64,000 nucleotides of DNA, taken from positions 53,692 to 117,691 of the forward strand of contig NZ_KE384438.1 of NCBI RefSeq assembly GCF_000425705.1, in the 5' to 3' direction. Position 1 is the first letter of the stretch. Every line of letters starts with the position of its first letter. Positions 51,565-60,020 of this stretch are shown one piece after another. Below the pieces are notes generated by a model. It did no database searches and was not told where the DNA came from. It was given only the letters and a program-made list of their open reading frames with translations. The position numbers were made by a program, and so were the translations under genes. The stretch comes from Halobacillus kuroshimensis DSM 18393. Lineage in GTDB: Bacteria; Bacillota; Bacilli; Bacillales; Halobacillaceae.

Positions 51565-52730
51565 TATTGATCATCAGAAACGGCGTGCTTGGCGAGCATA
51601 GACACAACCGCATCATCCATCGGCGGATTATGCAGCCCGGCACGTACATCACGGTAATATTTCTCAAACGGATAAGTCTTGGACAGCCCGCGGCCGCCTG
51701 CAATCCGCATGGCGAGATCCACCACTTCATTTGCTGTGTTGGTAACCGCAAGCTTCACAGCGCCCAAGTCAGGACCCATGTGTTTTCTCTTTTCCGGTTC
51801 TTCATCCCATTTACGCGCCACACTGTAAAGGTAGGCATGTGCCTGCATCAGCTTCCATTCCATCTCTCCGATTTTATCCTTGATGTGAGGAACTTCTGCG
51901 ATTGGTTTATCGAGACTGTTCGGCTGAAATTCCTTCGCAAAAGCCACGGCATCATTGCGTGCAGCTACAGCAATGCCTAAGTAACAAGCAGGAATATGAA
52001 GCAGCCACCCTTTTGGAGACGGCTTTCCCTCCTGTTTTAATTCGACGAGGTCATCTTCATTCAACTCTACTTCGTTCATGACCAAATCATGACTGGCTGT
52101 CCCTCTCATACCGAGTGTATCCCACGTCTGTTCCACAGAAAGGCCGGGCTGGTGGCGGTCGATCATAAACCATCCGACACTGTCTTTGTCTTCCACATAG
52201 GCGGATACAATGTAATAATCCAGATGCTCAGCCATTGACGTAAAGGACTTTCGTCCGCTGAGGACATAGCGGCCGTCCCTTTTCACTGCGGTCGTCTCAG
52301 GGATTCCTCCGCGCGTCGGGCTCCCGGTTGCCGGTTCTGTAGCTGCCCGGTTGACGACTTTCTGACTGGAGACGACTTCCTGGACAAGTCTGTTGTAAGA
52401 GGCGGGCTCCCATAACTCCTCCTGCGATAGTTCCATCATCGTTCCCATGTGCCAGCCGATGGACAAAGCGACGGAACCATCGCCTTCTGCAATTTTTTCC
52501 TGAAGCAGCAGCAGCTCATACAGGGAAAGACCTTCTCCGCCATCTTGAGGGGGGAGAGCGAGGGACGGGTACCCCTCTTCCTTTATTACCTGCAGCGTTT
52601 GCGGAGAAAAGGCTGCCTGCTGATCGGTTTCCTGGATGTGTTTTTTTGCTTCATCGGCAATCGCTGCGGCTTTTTGAAAAAGACGTTCCTGACGTTCGTT
52701 TTTAATCCACGTTTCAATCATACCTGTCAT
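51564..52730 (-). CDS. Acyl-CoA dehydrogenase family protein
   Basis: A 388-residue flavoprotein. Segments EEGYPSLALPPQDGGEGLSLYELLLL (N-terminal domain), ATEPATGSPTRGGIPETTAVKRDG (flavin strand), GWFMIDRHQPGLSVEQTWDTLGMRGTASHDLVMNEV, and the C-terminal MRIAGGRGLSKTYPFEKYYRDVRAGLHNPPMDD show a complete ACAD fold. The usual catalytic Glu region near residue 370 is NPPMDD, so the base is not obvious; it may be an acyl-CoA oxidase-like or monooxygenase-type (DszC-like) member. GGGAGTGG precedes the ATG. Confidence 0.82.
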   Translation of the reverse strand: MTGMIETWIKNERQERLFQKAAAIADEAKKHIQETDQQAAFSPQTLQVIKEEGYPSLALPPQDGGEGLSLYELLLLQEKIAEGDGSVALSIGWHMGTMMELSQEELWEPASYNRLVQEVVSSQKVVNRAATEPATGSPTRGGIPETTAVKRDGRYVLSGRKSFTSMAEHLDYYIVSAYVEDKDSVGWFMIDRHQPGLSVEQTWDTLGMRGTASHDLVMNEVELNEDDLVELKQEGKPSPKGWLLHIPACYLGIAVAARNDAVAFAKEFQPNSLDKPIAEVPHIKDKIGEMEWKLMQAHAYLYSVARKWDEEPEKRKHMGPDLGAVKLAVTNTANEVVDLAMRIAGGRGLSKTYPFEKYYRDVRAGLHNPPMDDAVVSMLAKHAVSDDQ

Positions 52731-52870
52731 TCCAATCCACTCCCGGTTCGTAATCTATAATTAAATCATACCTGACAACTCGGAATGAAGCCAACGCGGC
52801 GCTTCTTTTGATTCTCTTTTCAACATACCCCGCCTCTTCATAAATCATTCCCGTCTCCTCTTTGTATGTA

Positions 52871-52895
52871 AAAAACCCGGCTGTCTTCAGCCGGG
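52871..52895 (-). terminator. Terminator of the ABM-domain gene
   Basis: An 8-bp perfect stem CCCGGCTG/CAGCCGGG with a 4-nt loop and five T on the minus strand, just after the stop. Confidence 0.85.
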
Positions 52896-52902
52896 CTTCT
52901 GT

Positions 52903-53202
52903 TTATCCTTGGTTTACTTCTTCACCTTCATATATCTTAATGGACAGAGGAGCAGCTAAAAATTCAGAAGCTTTTCCGACAAACGCCTGGAAATGCTCAC
53001 TTTGATTATGCTTCTCTACGGCTTCCCCATTCTGCCACACTTCCACCATTTTGTAGGTGTTTTCTTTCTCCATATCCTTAACCAGATCATAAGAGACATT
53101 TCCCTCTTCTTCTCTGGATGCCTGAATCAGTGGGCGGATTTCCTCCAGAAAGCCATGTTCCTTATCAGGAGCCACTTCAAATACAGCATGAATAATATAC
53201 AT
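52903..53202 (-). CDS. Antibiotic-biosynthesis-monooxygenase (ABM) domain protein
   Basis: A 99-residue dimeric alpha-beta barrel protein of the YgiN/ABM family. Motifs: IHAVFEVAPDKEHGFLEEIRPLI, EEGNVSYDLVKDMEKENTYKMVEVWQNGEAVEKHNQSEHFQAFV and the C-terminal PLSIKIYEGEE strand. Such proteins act on small quinones or aldehydes or are involved in stress; the substrate is unknown. GAGGGAAG precedes the ATG. Monocistronic with a terminator. Confidence 0.83.
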   Translation of the reverse strand: MYIIHAVFEVAPDKEHGFLEEIRPLIQASREEEGNVSYDLVKDMEKENTYKMVEVWQNGEAVEKHNQSEHFQAFVGKASEFLAAPLSIKIYEGEEVNQG

Positions 53203-53379
53203 ACCATCTTCCCTCTCTTCTTATCGCATTTGTGAATTCGTACTCCAATAGAGTCAACCAGAATCGTGCTCTTTATGAGCAGACATCCAGGTTCCTCGAT
53301 CCGAATTCTCCTCTACATCGTAATGGATATACCGGAGGACAGGAAATGATTCGCTCACCAAGCACTCTCCCTCCACATA

Positions 53380-53415
53380 AAAAAGCACCGTCTGAATGCA
53401 TCAGATCGGTGCTTT
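53380..53415 (-). terminator. Terminator of the photoreceptor gene
   Basis: AAAGCACCG/CGGTGCTTT with inner CTGA/TCAG stem, followed by five or more T on the minus strand. Confidence 0.85.
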
Positions 53416-53417
53416 GA

Positions 53418-54227
53418 TCATTTCCTTCTGGGAATTTGTTTCAACGCCTGTTTCACAGAGGCATAGGTCTGCAGCGACAGTTCACTGAAGTCCGCATAGG
53501 GAGCACTTTGGATCGCAAAGGTCGGCTTAATGCCTGTGATGACCAGCGTCGTCCCCATCAAGTCCAGAAGCTGATTCATTTGGTAAATCCCCATATGTAT
53601 CGCTTCATTATAGGAATGAACCGCTGACATATCCATGATGAGATAATCTTCCTTTGTTTCTTTCACGTGATGACTGACCGCTTCCAACATCTGCTGCAGC
53701 CGTTCATCATCCACCGTTCCAACGAGCGGAAGAACAGAAATGTTGTCTTCCACAGGCACAATTGGAGTGGACAGACGCTTCACTTCAGAAAGATAGTGAC
53801 CAATCAATTCCTCCTGCTCCCTGCGCTGGGTCACGTCTTTCTGAACCCCTACAAAATAAGTCTGATCCATCTGAGAAATGTACACCGGGAAAATTTGCAG
53901 CTCGTTCCAGAACGGTTTCCCGTCCTTCCGGTAGTTTTTAATCTCCAGGAGGATCGGCTCTTTGCTGTCCAGCCCTTCTCTGATGCGTTCAACCTGACTT
54001 TCGCTCGTGTCTTCTCCCTGAAGAAAACGGCAGTTGCGTCCGAGAATTTCCTCAGCTTTATATCCAGTCAGTTCTTCAAATCCTTTATTACAGTAAATCA
54101 TCGGATTATCTTCCTGCTCCGGATCCGAAATCACGACACCCGCACCCACGCGGTCGATCGCAGCTTTTATGAATTCATTTTGTTGGATTTCTTCTAATCT
54201 AGCAAACGAAAGTTCATTCACGGTCAT
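53418..54227 (-). CDS. ytvA: LOV-STAS blue-light photoreceptor (YtvA-like)
   Basis: A 269-residue protein. Residues ~20-130 form a PAS/LOV domain with the flavin-adduct cysteine in EILGRNCRFLQGEDTSE and the GVQKDVTQRREQEE end. Residues ~155-260 form a STAS domain (ILPLVGTVDDERLQQMLEAV, YLIMDMSAVHSYNEAI). In Bacillus subtilis YtvA binds FMN, forms a cysteinyl-flavin bond in blue light and enters the stressosome to raise SigB activity. All key residues are present, so the same role is likely. Ribosome site GGGAG, four bases before the ATG. Confidence 0.93.
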   Translation of the reverse strand: MTVNELSFARLEEIQQNEFIKAAIDRVGAGVVISDPEQEDNPMIYCNKGFEELTGYKAEEILGRNCRFLQGEDTSESQVERIREGLDSKEPILLEIKNYRKDGKPFWNELQIFPVYISQMDQTYFVGVQKDVTQRREQEELIGHYLSEVKRLSTPIVPVEDNISVLPLVGTVDDERLQQMLEAVSHHVKETKEDYLIMDMSAVHSYNEAIHMGIYQMNQLLDLMGTTLVITGIKPTFAIQSAPYADFSELSLQTYASVKQALKQIPRRK

Positions 54228-54309
54228 CCAGCTCCCTTTAAAATGGAATGAATACTATTATAATAAAATGAATGACAAACCCCTTGCAAGTTAATCTGTT
54301 CACTTCCAC

Positions 54310-54882
54310 CTATTCCCAAGGTAAAATAGTAAGTTTCGGCCAGCGCTTTTTCCATTTCGCTGCCTTTTTCAAATAGACTTCCTCCGGGATCAGCCGCTTG
54401 TTCGGCCGGACAATTAAGCTGAATAAATCCTCCAAACCAAAAGGGGCATAAATATCGAAGGTTCCTGGTGCTCTTCTTTGGACAGCGAGTGAGGACGCTG
54501 TCGTCGGCCATGTGTCCACGGCTGCTTCGAGGGACGGATAGGGATCAATGGGAATATCGAATTTATCTTCATACCATAAATGAACGAGCGCCTCGTTCGT
54601 TACGTCCATTTCAAAAGGGTGACGGGAAAGCTGCTTTCGCATGTCCCTTTCCAACTGCCGCTCCTCTTCCAATGTTCCTTCTGGATCAAAATAGATCAAA
54701 TCCGCGTCTCCAATCCCATACGCTGGGTCGAATCCGTGCTTTTCATTCCATACACTCTGCACAAGTGCTCCCGCTCCTATGTAATAACATGAAAAATAAT
54801 GATCGGCTTGATCAAAGATCGGAAGAAGGTGAGGGGTTTTCTCCTGAATGATTTCGATCAGCTCGCTTTCCAGAGAATTCAT
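54310..54882 (-). CDS. Nucleotidyltransferase family protein (DUF925-like)
   Basis: A 190-residue protein with the nucleotidyltransferase pattern GAGALVQSVWNEKHG and GIGDADLIYFDPEGTLEEE, in which the two Asp (DADL) are the metal ligands, plus a third acidic MDVTNEALVHLW. DUF925 proteins are uncharacterised; a tRNA or small-molecule transferase role is possible. AAGGAG lies eight bases before the ATG at 54882; an in-frame GTG upstream lies in that site. Its 5' end overlaps the end of the LysR gene by 71 bp in another frame. Confidence 0.8.
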   Translation of the reverse strand: MNSLESELIEIIQEKTPHLLPIFDQADHYFSCYYIGAGALVQSVWNEKHGFDPAYGIGDADLIYFDPEGTLEEERQLERDMRKQLSRHPFEMDVTNEALVHLWYEDKFDIPIDPYPSLEAAVDTWPTTASSLAVQRRAPGTFDIYAPFGLEDLFSLIVRPNKRLIPEEVYLKKAAKWKKRWPKLTILPWE

Positions 54883-55735
54883 GATTTCCACTCCTTTTTT
54901 TTAGGTGTTGAAGAAAGGCATCCACCTGTGGAAGTGAACGGACATCCGGCTTCACGCATGCCCATGTCTCCCTGATGACAGCATTCCCCTCTTGATTTAC
55001 AAGAGGCAGACAGGCATACTCTTCCTTTTCCTCGTGCGCAATACTACCTGGAAGGACCGTCATTCCGAGCCCATGTTTCATCATTTGTTTAGCGGTTTCA
55101 AAATGATCGACCTTCATCGTCGGCCTGTAGATGAGTTCCTTTTGATTTTCCCGCCACTCCTCAAGAAGACGTGTAAAGTCCGAGTCTGTTTTGAACTCGA
55201 TAAACGGCCGTTCCGTTACAGGGGGGAGAGGGAAAAGATCGAATAAATAAAGCGGGTCATTCAATAAATGGATCGAGTCGAATCCGGAAATCGGCTCCCC
55301 CCTCACGATGGATAGATGATTGTCGAACGCCGACGAACGGACTTCACTGCTGATCCCAGTGATCAGATCAATCGTTACCTCAGGATACATCTTTGTAAAC
55401 GACTGGAGTATTTCCGGAAGAAAATACTGGCTGTAGAGCGACGACGCTCCTATGGAAAGAGTGCCGGACACTCTCCCTTCTGCCATCGCCAGTTTATCTT
55501 TGAGCTCCTTTTCCTTTTGCAGGATCTCTCTGGCTGAATCAAGCGCCAGCTCACCGAAAGGAGTGATCCACAGTTTTTTCGAGGTGCGGACGAAAATGGC
55601 TCCTCCCAGTTCTTCTTCTATGTATTTCAATCGCTGAGTGATCGCCGGCTGGGAAAGAAGAATTTTTTTTGCTGTCGAACGGATGGTACCACATTCATGA
55701 AGCTGGATTAACAAATCATAATCTTCCATTCTCAC
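54812..55735 (-). CDS. LysR family transcriptional regulator
   Basis: A 307-residue regulator. The N-terminal helix-turn-helix is MEDYDLLIQLHECGTIRSTAKKILLSQPAITQRLKYIEEEL, followed by a ligand-binding domain (~90-300). The last ~25 residues (after HLKKR) look non-native: an A8 tract lies at that point, and a one-base slip would end the protein at HLKKKEWKS with the TGA overlapping the start of the nucleotidyltransferase. It is divergent from the MFS gene and probably controls it. The start may be GTG at 55735 or ATG at 55729. Confidence 0.85.
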   Translation of the reverse strand: MRMEDYDLLIQLHECGTIRSTAKKILLSQPAITQRLKYIEEELGGAIFVRTSKKLWITPFGELALDSAREILQKEKELKDKLAMAEGRVSGTLSIGASSLYSQYFLPEILQSFTKMYPEVTIDLITGISSEVRSSAFDNHLSIVRGEPISGFDSIHLLNDPLYLFDLFPLPPVTERPFIEFKTDSDFTRLLEEWRENQKELIYRPTMKVDHFETAKQMMKHGLGMTVLPGSIAHEEKEEYACLPLVNQEGNAVIRETWACVKPDVRSLPQVDAFLQHLKKRSGNHEFSGKRADRNHSGENPSPSSDL

Positions 55736-55840
55736 CGAATGTTCCCCCTATCCATTTTTCTTATCACCTTTTATTATAATTAAATATTATTCAAATCTCT
55801 ATCCTTCGAGTAAGATAAAAGGGAAAAAAGGAGGGATCAC

Positions 55841-57049
55841 ATGCTTCATATGAAAACCGGCCGTCTGCTCGGAAGTTATTTTCTATACGAATGCGGGCGG
55901 GCCATGTATTTTGTGCTGACAACCTGGATCTTGTTCCAATGGACGAACGACCCTTTGTACACAGGGTTATTTGTCAGCTTCGGCTTTCTGCCCGGGATGG
56001 TCTCCAACCTTTTCTTTGGAGTACTTGTAGATCGGTACAGCCGGAAGAAACTCGCTGTAGCTGCCGGGGCATCCAGTGTGCTCATCCTCTTATTTCTATG
56101 GACGACATTTGCCATGGGTACAGAATCCCCCTGGCTGATTATTCTTGTCCATATGCTCCTTCAGACAGCCGGCTCCTTATTCCGTCCTGCCCTGCAGGCT
56201 CTGACAGCCGCGATTTTTCCGAAAGACGCGCTCCCGAAAATCTTCTCCTGGTCCAATTCCTCGACAATCACAGGCAGCCTGATCGGTGCAGGCGGAGGCG
56301 GGGTTCTGGCAGGGACTCTTCCTGCGGAGATTTCCTTAGGAGTCGTCCTTCTCTTGTTTACGGCGTCCACCCTCTCCGTGATGCAGCTGGGTGAAGCTCC
56401 CTTTAGAAAAGAACAGCGGAAACACCTTTCATTTTTTCTGGATATGAAGGAAGGCTTCCGTTATGTCCATCACCACCCGCTGTTTTACGGTTTGTTCTTT
56501 CTCTTAATGATCGGTCAGCTGACCTTTCATACTTCTCTTGGCTTTTTAAGCGTTTATACCAGTGCCCACCTGCTGCAGGGGGCTTTCCTCTACGGACTGC
56601 TTGATGCGGTGTTTTCGATTGGAGGTATGGCTGCCGGGCTGCTGGGGACGTGGTGGTGGAAACTATTCAAAAACAGCTTAGCGGTCTGGGCCTTTGCCGT
56701 TACTTCATGTGGTCTGCTCTTCGTCAGCCTGACTAACAACGTATGGCCCGCTTTTATAGGTTTTTTCCTTATCGGTTTCGGCACATCATGCATTCGTGCT
56801 TTACTTCAATCGGTTCAGCAGATGGCGTCGGATCCGGCTTTCCACGGAAGACTCTCCAGTCTGCGTATGCTCGCCAACCAGTCTTCTGTTGTCCTCAGTG
56901 GGCCGTTATTCGGAGCCATTGCTTCCACTTCCGGTGTTTCCTTTGTGTTCCTATGGCTGCTTCTTCCGGCTGGTGCCGGTATTTTGTGGGCACATATCCA
57001 GTCCCGTCATCCAGATTTTCAAGCGGTTACAAACCAGAGGACGGCCTGA
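55841..57049 (+). CDS. MFS transporter
   Basis: A 402-residue transporter with 12 predicted helices. The GVLVDRYSRKKLAV loop between helices 2 and 3 carries the MFS motif A pattern, and MLLQTAGSLFRPALQALTAAIF is a typical helix 4 block. Distant from known substrates; resembles the Bacillus drug-efflux or macrolide-type (MefA/EntS) clade. GGAGGG precedes the ATG. The LysR gene is divergent with 105 bp between starts, the usual regulator/target layout. Confidence 0.83.
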   Translation: MLHMKTGRLLGSYFLYECGRAMYFVLTTWILFQWTNDPLYTGLFVSFGFLPGMVSNLFFGVLVDRYSRKKLAVAAGASSVLILLFLWTTFAMGTESPWLIILVHMLLQTAGSLFRPALQALTAAIFPKDALPKIFSWSNSSTITGSLIGAGGGGVLAGTLPAEISLGVVLLLFTASTLSVMQLGEAPFRKEQRKHLSFFLDMKEGFRYVHHHPLFYGLFFLLMIGQLTFHTSLGFLSVYTSAHLLQGAFLYGLLDAVFSIGGMAAGLLGTWWWKLFKNSLAVWAFAVTSCGLLFVSLTNNVWPAFIGFFLIGFGTSCIRALLQSVQQMASDPAFHGRLSSLRMLANQSSVVLSGPLFGAIASTSGVSFVFLWLLLPAGAGILWAHIQSRHPDFQAVTNQRTA

Positions 57050-57055
57050 TCATAA

Positions 57056-57087
57056 AAAAAGGTATGCTTGATTAAAAGCATACCTTT
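57056..57087. terminator. Bidirectional terminator
   Basis: AAAGGTATGCTT/AAGCATACCTTT with a 6-nt loop and A7 on the left, directly after the MFS stop. Confidence 0.88.
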
Positions 57088-57109
57088 GTCATGTATAAGT
57101 TAAGTACGG

Positions 57110-57202
57110 TTATCTTGTCTCTTCCTTCGGTGTACGGTACACTTTTTCAACCTCGATCCCCAGTGTCTTCAAATAATCGACGATCTGGTCCAGTCTCTGC
57201 AT
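57110..57202 (-). CDS. 30-residue putative small protein
   Basis: A tiny open frame MQRLDQIVDYLKTLGIEVEK then VYRTPKEETR. GAGGTG lies five bases before the ATG, and its codon use is like its neighbours. A terminator follows on the minus strand. It is amphipathic and helical in the first half. Coding status is plausible but unproven. Confidence 0.4.
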   Translation of the reverse strand: MQRLDQIVDYLKTLGIEVEKVYRTPKEETR

Positions 57203-57328
57203 GTTTTCACCTCAGTATGAAATAAGATTTGGCAGGAAATCTGACGACAATCTACTTATTGCTTTATATACGTCTCCCATCGCAAAACGTTTCACTTGAC
57301 TTACAATGAACCATACCCTTGTCTTAAA

Positions 57329-57796
57329 TCAGATATGCACCTTTTTACACATTCGAACATTTTTTATAACCGTTCCGTTCAGTGTCTTCTCTTGATGGCG
57401 GACCTTCTCATAACCGTGCTTCATGAAGAAAGGAACGGCAGCAAAACTGGCTTCTGTATGGAGGCGCACCGCCCCCATGGATTCAGCCTCTCTTTCCAAC
57501 TGTTCCAAAAGGATGGATGCTGTTCCTGTCCGCTGGTCATCCGGCCTGACATATAGGAAATCAATACATTCCCCACCGGCTAAGGAAGCCATTGCAATGA
57601 CCTGACCCTCTTCCAAGGCAAGCAGGGTGAACCCGTTCAGCAGCCTTCCAGACAAGCTTTCATTCAATGAAACGGCCCCGGCCCATGCTTTTTTCTGTTC
57701 ATCCGTATACACGTCCTGCGGAATGTCCATAATCGCATCAACCATCAAGCGGATGACTTCTTCTGTATCGTTGTTCCCCATCTTTCTTATCTGCAC
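57329..57796 (-). CDS. GNAT family N-acetyltransferase
   Basis: A 155-residue acetyltransferase. The N-terminal IRKMGNNDTEEVIRLMVDAI and the acetyl-CoA loop VRPDDQRTGTASILLEQLEREAE with the following ASFAAVPFFMKHGYEKV are standard. The substrate is unknown. The start is GTG, seven bases after GGGAGAG; the frame also opens one codon earlier at TTG. Unrelated in sequence to the other two single-domain acetyltransferases in the window. Confidence 0.82.
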   Translation of the reverse strand: MQIRKMGNNDTEEVIRLMVDAIMDIPQDVYTDEQKKAWAGAVSLNESLSGRLLNGFTLLALEEGQVIAMASLAGGECIDFLYVRPDDQRTGTASILLEQLEREAESMGAVRLHTEASFAAVPFFMKHGYEKVRHQEKTLNGTVIKNVRMCKKVHI

Positions 57797-57850
57797 CAAA
57801 TCTCTCTCCCTTCCATCATAACAAAATGGTCATGCTGTGACGTTAAGGTT

Positions 57851-58741
57851 TTATGACAATTGAAATAACTCCCTCACCTTTCCGATAAACGCCTGCACCT
57901 GTTCCGTGATTTCCTCTTCACTCATCGGAGTGACGACTGAAAAATAACGGGTGGTCGGCTGAATATAAGGAAGGGGCATAATCAGGTGCTCGGCAGCTGT
58001 ATGGGTCACGACCGTCTCTGAAATAAAGGAAAGCCCCAGCCCTTCCTTTACCCCCTGAACGACTCCATGATTGCTCCCGATTGTAATCGTCTTTCGCGGA
58101 CGGATATTGTACGACTCCAGCATCGATTCCATCATCGCCCTTGTACCGGATCCCTCTTCCCGGATAATCCACGTGTGATCCTGCAGGTCCTCGAACGCCA
58201 GCGTTTCACATCTGCGAATCGGGTGCTCATCCGGCACGATGACGACCATCTTATCCTTCATAAAAGGGAAAGAAGACAATCCCTGATCAGCCACGCGCCC
58301 TTCAACAAGCCCTATGTCCAGGGAATGAAGCTGAACTTCTCTGTTGATTCTCTCAGAATTGGCAATGGTCACCTGAAGGTCCACTTCAGGAAACTCCTGG
58401 TCATACGCCCGGAGAAGGGAAGGAAGAATGTATTCCCCTACAGTATAACTCGCTCCTATTTTCACCGTCCCTTTCATCTGTTCATGATACTGCAGCACTT
58501 CTTTTCTGGCTTTATCCATTACCCCGAGAACCTGTCTGGCTCTCTTATACACCATCTCGCCTGTCGGTGTGACATCAAAACGTTTCGGTGACCGGTCAAT
58601 CAGCACGGTATTGAATTCTTCTTCCAGATGCCGGATGTGGGAGCTTACTGTGGGCTGTGAAAGCCGGAGCAGTTGAGAAGCTTTTGTAAAGCTTTTCTCA
58701 TCGATCACCGTGATGAGCGTTTTCAATGATTCAAAATCCAT
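57851..58741 (-). CDS. LysR family regulator divergent from UPF0324 (YeiE/CysL-like)
   Basis: A 296-residue LysR regulator. The helix-turn-helix is MDFESLKTLITVIDEKSFTKASQLLRLSQPTVSSHIRHLEEEF and the effector domain starts GTVKIGASYTVGEYILPSLL, as in CysL/YeiE-type proteins that respond to sulfur compounds. The start was set at MDFESLK because AGGAGGG precedes it; the longer frame is not supported. It is divergent from the UPF0324 gene (109 bp between starts), so it probably controls that exporter. Confidence 0.88.
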   Translation of the reverse strand: MDFESLKTLITVIDEKSFTKASQLLRLSQPTVSSHIRHLEEEFNTVLIDRSPKRFDVTPTGEMVYKRARQVLGVMDKARKEVLQYHEQMKGTVKIGASYTVGEYILPSLLRAYDQEFPEVDLQVTIANSERINREVQLHSLDIGLVEGRVADQGLSSFPFMKDKMVVIVPDEHPIRRCETLAFEDLQDHTWIIREEGSGTRAMMESMLESYNIRPRKTITIGSNHGVVQGVKEGLGLSFISETVVTHTAAEHLIMPLPYIQPTTRYFSVVTPMSEEEITEQVQAFIGKVRELFQLS

Positions 58742-58849
58742 GATGACCCTCCTATTATTATTAAATCCTATTGTTAACATTATAAAGTTTTATTTTACTA
58801 ATAATCAACAGCCACTTATGATAAGGAAGGAATAGAAAGGAGCATCATC

Positions 58850-59854
58850 ATGAACATGATTACATCAACGATATATAAACAGCCACTTCTTTCTGGCATT
58901 GCATTCACAGCCTTATTATCAGCGGCCGGTTTTCTGGCTGCCCAGCTTCCTGGAGTCAGTCAGATCGGACCTTTAGCTGCCGCCATTCTGCTGGCTGTCC
59001 TCTACCGGCATTATTTTGGTTATCCCGAACAAATGAAAAGCGGTATTCAATTCGCAGCGAAAAAACTGCTTCGGCTGGCCATCATCTTATTCGGCCTCCG
59101 TCTGAATATGAACATGATCGTCAATGAAGGACTTCCCCTCTTATGGAAGAGTGTCCTCGTCATCATTTTTGCAGTAGGATTCATGGTCCTTGCAGCTAAA
59201 ATGTTTAAAGCCGACCTTTCGCTTATGACCCTGCTCGGAATCGGCACCGGCATCTGCGGGGCCTCAGCAATCGCAGCCGTGTCGCCGATCATTCATGCTA
59301 AGGAAGAGGATACAGCCGTAAGTGCCGGAATTATATCGATTGTCGGTACGCTCTTTGCGATTGGCTTCACCATTATCCGGCCGATCCTTCCTCTGGATGC
59401 AGACGCCTATGGCATGTGGGCCGGTCTCAGCCTGCACGAAATCGCCAATGTTGCCCTGGCCGGTGAACCGGCAGGAGCGGATGGGCTGGGCATGGCCTTT
59501 CTCGCAAAGCTGGCACGCGTGTTTCTCCTTGTCCCTGTGAGTCTTCTGCTTCTCTGGGTCATGAAGCTCCGGAGCAAAGGAGAAAACCAAGGATCCATCA
59601 CGTTCCCCTGGTTTCTGCTGGGATTTATCGTCATGAGTCTGTTCGGAAGTTATGTCGAAGGTACGTATATCACCATTCCCGATCCTGTCATGAACAACCT
59701 GCTCACTCTCACGTCCTTCCTGCTGACGATGTCGATGGTCGGCTTAGGGCTGAGTGTCAGTCTCAGAGATGTTCGGGACAGAGCATTAAAACCGACGGTG
59801 ATATTGATTTTCGTCTCCATCCTGCTGGCTTTTTTCACATACTGGATCTTTTAA
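58850..59854 (+). CDS. UPF0324 (YeiH) family membrane protein
   Basis: A 334-residue protein with 10 to 11 helices and the family signatures LLRLAIILFGLRLNMNMI, GICGASAIAAVSPIIHA and LSLHEIANVALAGEPAG, ending LTSFLLTMSMVGLGLSVS. YeiH proteins are putative sulfate or anion exporters, often next to a CysB-like regulator as here. Ribosome site AAAGGAG before the ATG. A terminator follows. The substrate is inferred, not seen. Confidence 0.85.
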   Translation: MNMITSTIYKQPLLSGIAFTALLSAAGFLAAQLPGVSQIGPLAAAILLAVLYRHYFGYPEQMKSGIQFAAKKLLRLAIILFGLRLNMNMIVNEGLPLLWKSVLVIIFAVGFMVLAAKMFKADLSLMTLLGIGTGICGASAIAAVSPIIHAKEEDTAVSAGIISIVGTLFAIGFTIIRPILPLDADAYGMWAGLSLHEIANVALAGEPAGADGLGMAFLAKLARVFLLVPVSLLLLWVMKLRSKGENQGSITFPWFLLGFIVMSLFGSYVEGTYITIPDPVMNNLLTLTSFLLTMSMVGLGLSVSLRDVRDRALKPTVILIFVSILLAFFTYWIF

Positions 59855-59879
59855 CTCCTCTCTCACGAGGAGTTTTTTT
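59853..59879 (+). terminator. Terminator of the UPF0324 gene
   Basis: AACTCCTC/GAGGAGTT with a 6-nt loop and T-run, overlapping the stop codon. Confidence 0.82.
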
Positions 59880-60020
59880 GTCTCTTTCCTGCACTCTTTG
59901 TCGAAGGACTTAAGCTCACCAAGTCTTTTGGTAAAATAAAGGAGGATCAGGGTGTCTGACATGCCTGTCCTTTCTATGCATATAGTAAAAGCAGCGGACT
60001 TATAGAAAGGATTCAGGTAT

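Noticed and set aside
53232..53417. 61-codon plus-strand open frame
   Set aside because: It runs through the palindromic terminator of the photoreceptor gene, has no ribosome site and its composition is not protein-like.
59952..60005. 17-codon upstream frame with AAAGGAGG before the DMT exporter
   Set aside because: The likely promoter -10 (TAAAAT at 59932-59937) would put the start of transcription inside its ribosome site, so it would be poorly translated. A leader-peptide role is possible but not supported.
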